Source: Ooceraea biroi | Lineage: Eukaryota > Arthropoda > Insecta > Hymenoptera > Formicidae | Direction: 5' to 3' | NCBI RefSeq assembly: GCF_003672135.1 | Contig: NC_039506.1 | Coordinates: 18,880,497 to 18,944,496 of the forward strand | Length of the DNA stretch: 64,000 bases | Shown here: positions 37,701 through 48,676 of the stretch, piece by piece | How positions within the stretch are numbered: the first letter of the stretch is position 1 | How the letters are laid out: every line of letters starts with the position of its first letter | Program-made: the position numbers and the translations under genes | The notes under the pieces: generated by a model | The model's input: the letters and a program-made list of their open reading frames with translations, nothing else | Databases searched by the model: none | What the model was told of the DNA's origin: nothing

Positions 37701-40700
37701 CCAGAGCATTAAATGTTGATTGTACAACAGTTACGAAACATTTACATGAAATGGGAAAAATTCAGAAGGAAGGGAAATGGGTTCGACATGAATTATCGGA
37801 AAGTGCCATTGCGAACCGGTTGAACATTTGCATTTCGTTGATCGCCAGGCAAAAAAAGAAGAGTCTTTTGTCTCGGATTGTTACTGGGGATGAAAAGTGG
37901 ATCTATTTTGATAATCCGAAACGCAGAAAATCATGGGTGGATCCAGGCGAACCATCAACATCCACTCCGAGACGCAATATTGACGGTTGAAAAGTAATGC
38001 TCTGTATTTGGTGGGATAGTGTACTATGAGCTGTTAAATCCGCATGAGACTGTCACGGCTGATGGTTATCGACACCAATTGTACAAGTTGAAGCAAGCAT
38101 TGGACGAAAAACGACCACCAATTGCGAGCAAACGACGGAAAGTGATTCTTCTTCGTGACAACGCTCGACCTGACGTTGCGTTATCAGTGAAAGAAACACT
38201 ATTAGAGCTTGAATGGCAAGTCTTCTCCGGACATTGCTCCATGCGATTATTATTTGTTCCGGTGGATGCAACACGCTTTAGAGGATACACACTTTGATAA
38301 TTTGGAAGAAGTGCGAAAATTCGTCGACGAATGGATCAACTGAAAAGAAGAGTGATTTTATCGTGGTGGAATCCATCTCTTGCCAGAAAGATGGGAAAAA
38401 GCTATAGAAAACGAAGGAAAATATTTTGATTAAGGTATTCATTCATTATCATATTTAAATACATGCGTTTTTGAGGAAACAAAACCCTCAAAACTAAATC
38501 ACACCCCTAATACAATAGCTGGAGGCTGTACATTTTTATGTTACGTGTTTTCTCCACGGAACGTAGGATCCTGTATATTTTCCGCCATCAGCGCCAGCCA
38601 GCAAAATCCCGGCACGTAGGCCACGTAGTCCTGGCGAAATGTACATAACTCGACTTGACAAGGAGGAGGGAGGAGGAAGGGGGAGGGGGAGGTTTCTGCT
38701 TGCCCGGCTACGTGCAAACTTCTAGCCGGCAATATCCTCGGCGCGGCGTTATGTCGCACTCTGTTCCGACGTGGAGAAGTTTCGCCGGTGGAACTTGTCA
38801 GGTTCCACTTAGAGCCGGCTCCGTGCTCGCCGTAGACCCCACGATGATTAAATCCTGACGAGTTTTACCGTCAACTAACGAGTCTTCCTCCCCGTTCACG
38901 TGCTTTTAAATCCGGAATATATAGATGCCATTCTAATGCTTGGAATATTTAATCCCTCGGCACCGTAATGCAGAATATGCCTGCGCAGTTGCAAAATTTC
39001 ACGAGGACGCGGACTCCGCAATCTCTTCAAATTCCTTCTTAAACGTGGACAAACAAATTAAACAAAGTATTAATCAATCGCTGCCTCGGCACTTGTTCCA
39101 CCTCCGATTTCAATCACAATTTTAATTAATTACCGTAATTAATTTCATTGGCTGTGATTTATCAGCCATCGATACTAATTACGTTCGTGCTCCTGCATTA
39201 ATCGGGCCCCCTCTCTGATCGCGATTAAAGAGCCAGTTTATTTTCTCAGCCTTGTATACTCTCGCCCCATTCGTCAAACCGAATCGGTCCCGGAGCGCAA
39301 AATATCGTCACTCGCTCGCGCGTTCGCACGCTCTCACGGCATAGCGCTCTCCGCGCACAAAGCACCGTTTCCTCGTGATGCGTCCGCGCGATCACGTAAT
39401 CGTTACGGCAGATGGCTGATAAGAGCCCTACGCGCCGGATTCGCCATTAAGGAATACTAGACGAATAGATTTGGCCGCGGGCTACCGCTCGTTCGCCAAG
39501 GTCGTATACACATCGCTGACGTCAGGGATCGTTGACTTCTCCCGAGACTTGGCCTTCCCGCACGCTCCTCCCGCCGCGCCTCTACGTTTCTCCTCCCAAT
39601 CGGTCATCCAAACTTCTTTCAAGACTTTGAAAAACTTTATCCGATCGCGGCCAGCATAATCGCGGATCTGGCTGGGCCAAGCAAAGCCGTTACGAGCGGA
39701 GGTTTTTGCACTGACGTTTCTTCACGAGGATGATGAGAATAAAAAGCCTGGTCGAGCCTAGAAAACGCGTCTGCGAATGCATATTAATGCGGATTCCTCC
39801 GGCGAAAATAAATGATCGCGCGCGATGATCGCCGGAACCGTTACGGGCGGAACGGGATGAGAAATGTCCGAAAGAACAGAACCCGCGGCTCTACCGTTAC
39901 GACTGCTCGATTGTTTAATTCAAGAGAGCATTGCGTAAGCTGAGCTGAGGATCATTCAATTCGGCCCTGAATCACTATACACTCCCCGTTCTCCTCGACC
40001 CGTTCCCGCGTGTTCCAAAGTACTTTTGGGACTTTGTCTTCAAGGCTTTGAAAAAGAACTGCTGCCGCAAGAAAGAGAGAAAGAAGTAAAGATGATCGCT
40101 TTTAGTTCATCTGGTGTGATGCGAGCGATCAAGGGTTGATATCAAAGGTCGACATCAAGAGTCGTACGCGTTTCGCTCCGGAAGACACTGAAATATTACC
40201 CGTGACACGTGCGTTCATCGTCGAAGCTACGCAGATACGTCGAACGCTGTTGCTCGCGCGCGCATAGAACGCGAGAGGAACAAATTGCTTCTGTAAACCG
40301 CGAGCTGAACGCCCGCGACGTTTCAGCCGGGAAGGCCGCTCGCGGCCTGTTTGCGTAGCCTTTTTAGCATAGTTAGATTAAGCTAGCTTCCACGGGATAG
40401 ACTCTGACATGGTGTCGCATTTGAAGGTCTTGTGTGCACAGGTGAAGGTGGTTAAGTTCAGCTACATGTGGACGATAAACAACTTCAGCTTCTGCCGTGA
40501 AGAAATGGGGGAAGTACTCAAGTCGTCCACGTTCTCCGCCGGGGCCAACGACAAGCTGAAATGGTAAGATCCATCGTTGCTGATCATCGATCATCCCTTC
40601 TCCTTTCTCTTGCGACGAGATTTGACCAGATTCGGAGAAAATTGTTTAATCCGCTGAAGATCCAGGGCAAGAAATGTTTGAGGAATATATTTGACTGTTC

Positions 40701-43700
40701 CTTTCGCAGAACGTTTCAGCTTCTACTTGCAAATATTGGGTTGGCCAAAAAGTAATTGCGTTTTTTTTATATAAATAAAAGAATTTTTCATGGGAAACAA
40801 AAACTTTATTAAACAATATATTGTCCATTTTGTTTGATTATCTTTTGCCATTTTTCAGGCAACTTCATGATTCCGCGCTCAAAAATGTTCTTATCTTTTT
40901 CAGCAAAAAACAATTCCAAGAACGATTTGATATCCTCATCAGCAGTAAAGGTTTTACCATTCAAGGCGTTTTGCAAAGAACGAAACAAATGGTAATCTGA
41001 TGGTGCCAGGTCTGGCGAATATGGTGGATGTGGTAACATCATGGTAACACATCCCACCCAAGCTGCAACAATTTTTCACGAGTGACCAAACTTGTACGTG
41101 GTCTAGCGTTATCATGGTGAAACACAACACCTTTGCGATTCACCAATTCTCGACGTTTCTGTTTGATGGCATCATTTAATTTATCCAGTTGACGACAGTA
41201 TACGTCTGAATTAATGGTTTGATTCCTTGCAAGCAGCTCAAAATACACAGTCCCACCAGACTGACAGCATAATCTTTCTTTGGTGAATATCTGCTTTTCA
41301 AGTGCTTTCAGCAGGTTCATCACGCTTGCTCCACGATCTTTTTCGTTTGACGTTGTTGTAGACGATCCATTTTTCGTCGCCTGTTATCATACGTTTCAAA
41401 AATCGATCATTTTCCTCACGTTTCAAAAGAGAATCGCAGATGTCAATACGCTTAGTGAGATGAATTTCTTTGAGCTCATGTGCTACCCAAATATCGAGCT
41501 TACTAATGTATCCAAGTCGTTTTAAATGGTTTTCAACACTCGATTTCGATATGTTAAGATTCTCAGCAATCTCTCGTGTCGTTAAACGCCGATTGGAATC
41601 GATCAGTGCCTTTATTTTGTCATCATCAATTTCGATTGGCCTTCCTGAGCGTGGTGCATCTTTCACATAAAAATCTCCAGATCGAAATTTAGTAAACGAA
41701 TTTTGACACTGCCGCAGTTTTAAAGCATCTTCGCCATATACATGACATAACTTTTTATGAGCTTGCACAGCGTTTTTCCCTTTTCGGAAGTAATAAAACG
41801 AAATATGACGAAAATGTTCTTTTTGATTTTCCATTTTGAAATCGACGGCAAACAAACAATTGTTAACGAAATCGTGTACTTTCTTTTTCTAAAACAAGCT
41901 TGAACCGTGAGTTGTTAACCTACATAATGAATTTGCGGTTTAGAATGAAGTTAGTTACATTTCAAGACATGCATGTCCATCCATTGGAAAAAAACGCAAT
42001 TACTTTTTGGCCAACCCAATAGAATAAAACATTGTTTAAAATTCTTTGCTTACGAACTGAAGCGAAACTGATGATCATGATGATGATAATGATGACGACG
42101 ATGATGTCAGCTCGCGTTGAATCACGCGATTAGCGGAAGCGCATGTGCGCCTGCTGATGCGTTTATTCGTCGCTAAGTGGACGGAGTCCACCGAGACCGC
42201 GATTGTCCGTGAACTAATAATAACAGTCCAACGGTGGATGTAGTGTTTACCGTTTGCCGGGTGATACTCGCGAGATTGTTAATCGAGATTGCAAGCGAGC
42301 TTGACTCGTTTGTTCCACGGCGTCCAGACGTGATCAACCGATCCCGATGCGAACGCCGGATCCGGTAGATTCTAGGCGTGCGTTCCATGTAGAATGTAAG
42401 ATCTTAGAAGACTTAGGACTGCGAACGACCGCGTTTTCAGCCTCAATGAGAATGTAAGCGATTGTGCCTTCGATCGTGCCACGTGTCCGATTCCGTTTGC
42501 TTGTGCAATAAGTGATTTCGAATATTATGACTAGCTTCGATCACCTAATCACCTTGGGAAGCTTGTTGAGAACGGAATGAAGCTATCCGAGACATGGTAG
42601 ATTATATTATATATCAGAAAAGCATACATTATTCAATAATTTGCTTATTAAAAAATTATTTCTCTTTTCACGCTGTGGCACGTTCAAAGGAAAAACTCAA
42701 TTACGCAAATCGTGATGGGATAGAACGAACGAATCTTTGAAAGAAGATTCGAAAAGAAGAACAACGTTTGTCCTAAAAGTGTTTTCCTTTTTTTGGAAAA
42801 GGAATTGTGTGTCAATATTTTTCAATATTTTTTTCAAGCCAAAAGAGTGAAGGGATATCATCGCGAGTGGCAGCGTAGTGCCGATTTTAATGCAATGATT
42901 CGTTCTAGGTGCCTGAGAGTGAATCCTAAGGGCCTGGATGAGGAGAGCAAAGACTACTTATCGCTGTATCTCCTCCTTGTTTCGTGCAACAAGTCCGAGG
43001 TCAGAGCAAAGTTCAAATTTTCTATTCTTAATGCCAAAAGAGAAGAAACCAAAGCAATGGGTAAGTCGGCGCAGTTACGTTACGTGAGATTATACATCAT
43101 GTTACATTGCGTTTACGTATGCACAGTTCAATATCAGTACGTCTATCACTGTGTGATGATCTTTCATCTATGCAGGGTATTTTAAAGATTTTTGTCGGCG
43201 CGCATTTGAGTCTCTATTTCGAAAGCTTTTGCACTTTGATACCTTGACAAAGTGGCTGGTACGTGAATCTAACGAGCACTCTTCTTGTTTGTCCTTGCAG
43301 AAAGCCAGCGTGCTTATAGGTTCGTCCAGGGTAAAGATTGGGGTTTTAAGAAATTCATTAGGAGAGACTTTCTCCTGGACGAAGCTAACGGATTGCTGCC
43401 AGACGACAAACTCACGATATTCTGTGAGGTATATACCTTTGTATGTCGATTGTCATACTTATCGTTCTCGTTACGCGCGCGTTTCTTCCATCGAACGGTA
43501 CCCCTTTAACTTTTCTCTTCTTGCCCCTTAGGTCAGCGTGGTGGCGGACAGCGTCAATATCTCTGGACAGAGCAACACGATACAGTTCAAAGTGCCGGAA
43601 TGTCGACTGCCTGACGACCTCGGGCTGCTGTTCGAGAACCAAAAATTTAGTGACGTAACACTCGCAGTCTTGGACGAGAAGGGAGAGATCGTCTGGGAGT

Positions 43701-44588
43701 TCCAGGCGCACAAAGCAATTCTCGCAGGTGAGATTCCGCTCCAACGATTCCCATTCTTCCTTTAGAGTTCCTTACAGAAGAGAACACATGCGGCGCATTT
43801 GTAATATTTATAAATAAGTGCAGAATAATATAACGAAAAAGATAGCTTTCTTTCTTGATAAATTATAGTTAAAAAGTTTAAATATTTCTGGATAATAATT
43901 CTTGAAAAAAGATAATAAATAAAATGATTGCAATTTGCAGCACGAAGTCCCGTGTTCTCGGCAATGTTCGAGCACGAGATGGAGGAGAGGAAGCAAAATC
44001 GTGTCGACATCAACGACGTGGACCACGAAGTGCTGCGAGAAATGCTGCGGTTTATCTACACTGGTAAAGCGGCGAACCTGGAGAAGATGGCAGACGATCT
44101 GTTGGCTGCGGCGGACAAATACGCACTCGAGAGGCTGAAGGTAATGTGCGAAGAGGCGCTTTGCACAAGTTTAGCCATCGAGAACGCGGCCGACATCCTC
44201 ATACTTGCCGATCTCCACAGTGCCGATCAGCTGAAGGCGCAAGCGATAGACTTCATTAATACGTAAGTGTCAAGAAAGTAGAGAAGTAGCGTGCGAGGTG
44301 GAACCCGGGGCTCCTGGTCGGCCGGAGAATAATTTTTCGGGCGAGCCCGAAATTCTATTCCTCGACTGCGTGAAGCGGGTGAAGCGCGACGAATGACCGG
44401 CGATCGATTGCCGACTAACTCGATTGACGATACGCTTTTGCAGGCACGCGACGGACGTGATGGACACCTCGGGCTTCAAATCCATGGTGAAGTCCCACCC
44501 CCATCTGATAGCCGAAGCTTTCCGGGCACTGGCGACCCAGCAAATCCCACCGATCGGACCGCCCAGGAAACGGATGAAACAAAGCTGA
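31016..44588 (+). CDS. rdx: Speckle-type POZ protein (SPOP/roadkill), CUL3 ubiquitin ligase substrate adaptor
   Basis: Coding exons are 31016-31093, 40442-40563, 42909-43060, 43301-43428, 43532-43727, 43941-44262 and 44444-44588, together 1143 nt for 380 aa. All junctions are GT-AG and keep frame. The N-terminus MAVSRVPSPPPP and the C-terminus GPPRKRMKQS are typical of SPOP. A MATH domain spans about residues 28-166. The substrate-cleft residues known from human SPOP are present at the same numbers: Y87, F102, Y123, W131 and F133. A BTB domain follows (about 190-310), then the C-terminal oligomerisation region and a basic nuclear signal. The family recruits substrates such as Ci/Gli and Daxx to CUL3-RBX1 in the nucleus. 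The start is the first ATG of an exon whose acceptor lies at 30947-30948, leaving 67 nt of 5' leader, so upstream noncoding exons are expected but were not located. The BTB domain has about six extra residues relative to the human protein. Intron 2 carries an antisense mariner. Confidence 0.96.
31592..32095. repeat. Degenerate tandem repeat, period about 185 bp, in rdx intron 1
   Basis: Three diverged units are visible through anchors: ACATTTATGAGAG near 31644, ATATTTATGAGAG near 31829 and ATATTTATGCGAG near 32022. Each is followed by a GAGACTTCGCGACGCGCGAA-like stretch, and the first two also by AATTCTCTCTCCG. The units are too diverged to be recent. Confidence 0.6.
37079..37164. repeat. Perfect 41-bp inverted repeat with 4-nt loop
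   Basis: Arms 37079-37119 and 37124-37164 are exact reverse complements, beginning A7 and ending T7, with TATT between. The arm contains TACTTGCGATAAAATGGAAA. It lies in rdx intron 1 about 100 bp before the mauritiana-type mariner. Confidence 0.95.
37264..38510 (+). mobile_element. Degenerate mauritiana-type mariner, copy 2, in rdx intron 1
   Basis: The element is 1247 bp with TA on both sides (37262-37263 and 38511-38512). Apart from one 41-bp gap and two single-base indels it is almost the same sequence as copy 1, lesions included. It lies in the first coding intron of rdx in the same orientation as the gene. Confidence 0.92.
37436..38434 (+). pseudogene. Broken mauritiana-type mariner transposase (copy 2)
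   Basis: The start codon seen in copy 1 is ATC here, and one base is lost soon after. The middle frame is longer than in copy 1 because the 41-bp stretch is kept: it reads TCEHWFRRFKSRDTDAKDKE through TGDEKWIYFDNP to the same TGA (37988-37990). The second catalytic motif is LLRDNARP, so the aspartate is present here. The third block is again out of frame after the shared deletion near 38221. The gene is non-functional. Confidence 0.9.
40736..42019 (-). mobile_element. Mariner element, antisense in rdx intron 2, inactivated
   Basis: The element is 1284 bp between TA pairs (40734-40735 and 42020-42021). The termini read TTGGGTTGGCCAAAAAGTAA and its inverse. It lies between rdx coding exons 2 and 3 in the opposite orientation. 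Confidence 0.95.
40809..41831 (-). pseudogene. Broken mariner transposase in rdx intron 2
   Basis: The protein begins MENQKEHFRHISFYYFRKGK and runs in frame through the helix-turn-helix region and TGDEKWIVYNNVKRKRSW until about 41298. It then shifts frame around 41270-41330. The catalytic HHDNARPRTS segment is in a second frame (to 41039). The SPDLAPSDYH segment to the C-terminus (41057-40809) is in a third, after a short duplication around 41030-41050 (TGGTAACATCATGGTAACAC on the plus strand). The conserved tryptophan of the QNWF motif is serine here. The gene is non-functional. Confidence 0.92.
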
Positions 44589-44693
44589 AAGCAGTCACCG
44601 TTGACTCCGGGCACGACCTCCACATCGCCCCCGCCACTTTTGCATCCCTCTTGAGACTTTGTGTACAGTGATATACGAAGTATAGTAGTGCTA

Positions 44694-44699
44694 AATAAA
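44694..44699 (+). terminator. rdx: Candidate polyadenylation signal of rdx
   Basis: An AATAAA hexamer lies 105 nt after the rdx stop codon. The AT-rich sequence to about 47100 contains further AATAAA-like motifs (for example near 46372), so longer 3' UTR forms are possible. Which site is used cannot be told from sequence. Confidence 0.4.
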
Positions 44700-47600
44700 T
44701 GTTTCCTAGTGCGCCATCCTCTGGTCTGAGACAAGTTCGACGAGACGAGAACCGACGCGAGCACCAACCAACCAAACAAACCAACCACCAACCAACCAAT
44801 CGTGAAATACCTTGGTTGAGAATGTCCAGAGATCGACGGAAGGAGGAAGAGAAGAAGAAGGAGAAGGAGCAGGAGGAAGAGTGTGAGAAGAATCGTCGTC
44901 CGTCCATCCGGTCGGTCGTGGGCGAATTTGCAAAAGCGTTCCCGGACTCTTGTGTTCAAGCTATGTGTCAGTAGTGAAGAGAGTATTTCGGCGTGACTAT
45001 CGACCGTCGCATGTTCCGTCTCCGCGCATTGAGGAGGAGAGAAACGAGACGCCCGAGAATCTACACATACACACACACACACAACAGAGACATACACACG
45101 TCCTACTGCATCCTACCAGCACGCGAACCGGTTACTCTTCTCTAGACCGGCTTGCGCGCATCAGTCGATTCCCATCGCAGCATCATCATTGGAAAATGCG
45201 TTCGTTCCTTTCAATGCCAATGTCTTCGATGCCAACCGATCAGCCTCGCGGTGATGCTCCGCAACGCGTCACCGGTTCTCGTACACCGTATACGCATACG
45301 GAGCCGTGCGAGCGGACACCGGAAGCGAACGCAGCCAGAGAGGACCAAGAAGAGAGGCCGAGGAGCCTCTCTCCGCGCGACTCGCCATCGCGATTACCAG
45401 GACAACAACGCATGGGGCGCACGATGCGCGCAGAAAGTTGTGATAGACGTCGGCCAGACGATTTAAACGTTTTTTTTTGTTCCTTTGTCGAAAGAAAAGG
45501 TGAAGCGGAAGAACAGGAAAGGGGAGAGAGAACGAGGAGAAAAGGAGTAACGGATCAAACGGCGCGTGTCCCGCGGGCGCCAGCTCGCTCGACGCTCGTC
45601 AAGCGCGGAAAGAGATTAGATACTTTGTTCATTTCTACCGATAGTAGTGATCTTTTTTTTTAGTTCTAGTGCGTCTCAAACTCTTCCAAGACGGAGAAAA
45701 TCATTCTAGTTAGTGTTCTTTTTTTATGATCTCTTTCTCTGAATATGTACGATTATTATTATAATTATTATATTATTATTATTACTATTAACGCTACGCG
45801 CAATCTGTGCCCTACGTATTTTCGTATATTTTTTTGTCTACGGATAAAGAAACATCTCTCCCTCCGACTCCACCGCCCCCCTCCTTTCTCCTCATTGCGG
45901 CGATAAAACCCAATTACCCTTCCTGATCCCCTCTCCTCCCCGTCCCGCGTCGGTAGGCACAGTTTGTCTTGTTTTCTGGAGTATTGCGTACTGTAAGCAA
46001 AGTGATAGGATCGAATTATTATTATTAATTAATTATTATTAATGATTATGTTATTAAATTTAGGGTTGTCCATAATTTATCGGATATACGTTGAATCGGT
46101 CACGATGGGGGTCGTCGATCGCACGTCCCCGTCGCGGATCACATTTATATTACTTTACGAACGTTACGATCGGCAATTCGAAATTCGACTGCGCGTTACT
46201 ACAAATCGCACACGTATAAGAGATTGAAGAGAAGGAGCAAAAAGGGAGAAACCGATTAAAAAGCGAATTGTGTAAAATATAAACGTTAGTCAATTGTATA
46301 GAGCGGTGTTACGATCGTTTCCTTTTATTTTGTGATTGATAATTGATTTGAGAATTAAAAAGAAAAAAAAAGAAATAAATAATAGCGAAATTTTGTGGTC
46401 AATGAACTGAAATTATGGGCAACCATAAGCGGCGGAAACAATAATCAATCGTTTAGTACCGTGTACTGGCTTCCTGATCCTCCGAGAATTTTAGCTTTAC
46501 CGAGAGAGAATCGAGTTTTAAATAATGCGAAATACTTATTACCATTTACACATCATTAATGATGACGATTAATGCCATACATGTTCTGTGATAAGACCAC
46601 TGTAATTACTGCAATTGCGTAATCGATCCTTTCTAGAGAGACAAACCCCCCTCGCCCGCCCGCCACTCCCCCTGACGATCTTGGCAGCCAGTGAATTTAC
46701 TTGTTACATAAAATACATTTATAGTAAGCAACAGTCATTGCCCCGGACAGTCCCAAACCTAGCGTCATTTTACGACTTTTACACTGTGTACATATCTGTT
46801 GTGTATTTTATAAAAACCGAACAACCCGTACATGGATAATATTCTATACTTTTACGAGGGGAACCGTACAACAATCAAGCATCGCAATTTATTTCACAGA
46901 CTGCGCTAAGCTCATGTTCCTTGAAAGACACACTACTGATGCTTTAACTTCAATGACGTTAACGTAACGCCGACGAATCGAATATAGAGGCAGAAAGTTG
47001 TGCGGATCTTTAATAATGTTTGGCGTAGTGCATTGACGGATAAGATTTTATGAGATAATGAATCGATCACAATAATAATCATGATGATCAATAATAAAAA
47101 AAACCTAGTTAGAATTTTTCCACTGTTTTTCTACGTGCTTTCTTTTTATTTGAGCCTTGGTGCGATAGGGCTTAAATAGGAAGAAAAGAAAAAGGATATG
47201 AAAGCGGTGTGTAGTAGCGATTTAAGGAACAGACTTTGGCCGTTCGTATTGGTTCACATATATTTTAAAAATCCGCGACTATACTCTGCAACAATTTTCA
47301 TATCTATCTTTGGGACTGTGCGGCGATTTTCTCTTGTGGAATACACACACACACACATACACACACACATACGTTGAATGTCTTTTTCTAGAGAAAGAAA
47401 GAGAAGTACGAAAAACAGAAATGTGGAACAAACAATAGCGAAACAGAACGAAACGAATTCCGATCGAGATAGCGAAACCGCGAGGAGACACAGATACAAA
47501 AGAACACGGATATACCTGTAGGCACAATTCTGTACGAAATCAATTTGCAGCAGGAATAATACGAGCGTATGACTGGATATAATTTGATAAACTATTAAGT

Positions 47601-47855
47601 ACAAGTAAGACAAGTGTTACCTCATCATGATGAAAGCCGGCGCGTGTCGACGACCGATCGACCACCACCGCTACTACTAGGCAGCAGCTACCGTACACCT
47701 GCTCTCTCTTTCTCTTTCTGCTACGGATACGTCCGTTGTATATTGCATTTAGAAGAAAAACAAAATGAAAGAAATGAAAAAGAAAAACCGCGCTCTTTTG
47801 TAAAACGAAACGAAACAACACGTGGCGGTAGTGGCTGAACTGCGAGGATTGTTAA

Positions 47856-47873
47856 GCGCGCGCGCGCGCGCGC
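47856..47873. repeat. (GC)n run
   Basis: Eighteen bases of alternating G and C, a Z-DNA-prone sequence, downstream of rdx. Confidence 0.95.
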
Positions 47874-48592
47874 CGTTCATTGAACCCAGCTCATACAGAC
47901 ATTCATTTTCCATTTTACTTTAAGTCATTGCACCACATCAAATAAATGACATTTTCATTATATAATTACGAAACGTAATTTTCATTACCCTTCTTCACCA
48001 ACAGCGTCGCGCGGCGTTGTTCACGTTGCGATAATCGTGACACCGAAAGCTGTAACTTATCGTGAATTATATCGAATTATATTTTTATTATCGTGTCGCA
48101 AAATATTTTTATTATTTTTATTATCGTATCGCGAAGATTCCGCAAAATGGGAAAGGAATTTCGAAAATGAATTAACGTAGCATTTTGCGGCTCTGCCATC
48201 TCTTAGCAAAAATTTCTTCCATCGATTAGATAAATAATATTCTACTATTAAATTATGATTAATCTGAAAAAAAACAATGCTGTCCAAAGTAAAAGTCTGA
48301 AAGCCAAAAATAAAATAGACGAAACAATTGATTTTATTCGCGCATATATACAAAGGCAAGGCGAGCTATTATATTGCTCGTATAATAGCTCATGGCTTGC
48401 GCAGATATCATTAAATATATTGAGTCGTGGGCGGTGAGGAACGTGACTCATTGAACCTATCGGTCCTCTCCTGTTTCGGCGTCTCCGGATATGATGGTGG
48501 AGCTTCCTGCATGCACGCCTGTAAAGAAACGTTTTACTCTGTGGAAAGCATCTTAATGATTCATCTGTCGCCATGTGACGGTGAGCAAGCAC

Positions 48593-48595
<3 letters not shown>

Positions 48596-48634
<39 letters not shown>
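48596..48634. repeat. (TA)n microsatellite
   Basis: About 19 TA units lie just beyond the stop codon of the minus-strand membrane protein gene (48677), so the run may be in its 3' UTR. Confidence 0.95.
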
Positions 48635-48636
<2 letters not shown>

Positions 48637-48676
48637 TTATCATGACGCGCCGATTATTTTAAGTTCCAGCAGATAA

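Larger units (their letters stand above)
31094..40441 (+). other. rdx: rdx first coding intron (9.3 kb)
   Basis: The donor is GTACGT at 31094 and the acceptor ends CACAG at 40441, with an unusually weak pyrimidine tract. Besides the diverged tandem repeat, the perfect palindrome and the mauritiana-type element, it holds CpG-rich segments (32000-32750, 33300-36300) whose open frames up to 255 codons show no domain. Confidence 0.8.
44589..48676 (+). other. rdx 3' flank, probable long 3' UTR and intergenic DNA
   Basis: Purine-rich and AT-rich sequence with CA and GC runs and several AATAAA-like hexamers. A 15-bp inverted pair (GGTTGTCCATAATTT near 46063, inverse with one mismatch near 46411-46426) is seen. 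No coding pattern was found. Confidence 0.5.

Noticed and set aside
44270..45663. 275-codon minus and 237-codon plus open frames around the rdx 3' end
   Set aside because: They overlap the true last rdx exon on the opposite strand or purine-rich 3' UTR sequence and show low-complexity content.
47254..47613. 119-codon minus-strand open frame rich in Leu, Phe and Cys
   Set aside because: It spans a CA repeat and AT-rich 3' flank with no conserved motif; it could pass as a membrane protein only through composition.
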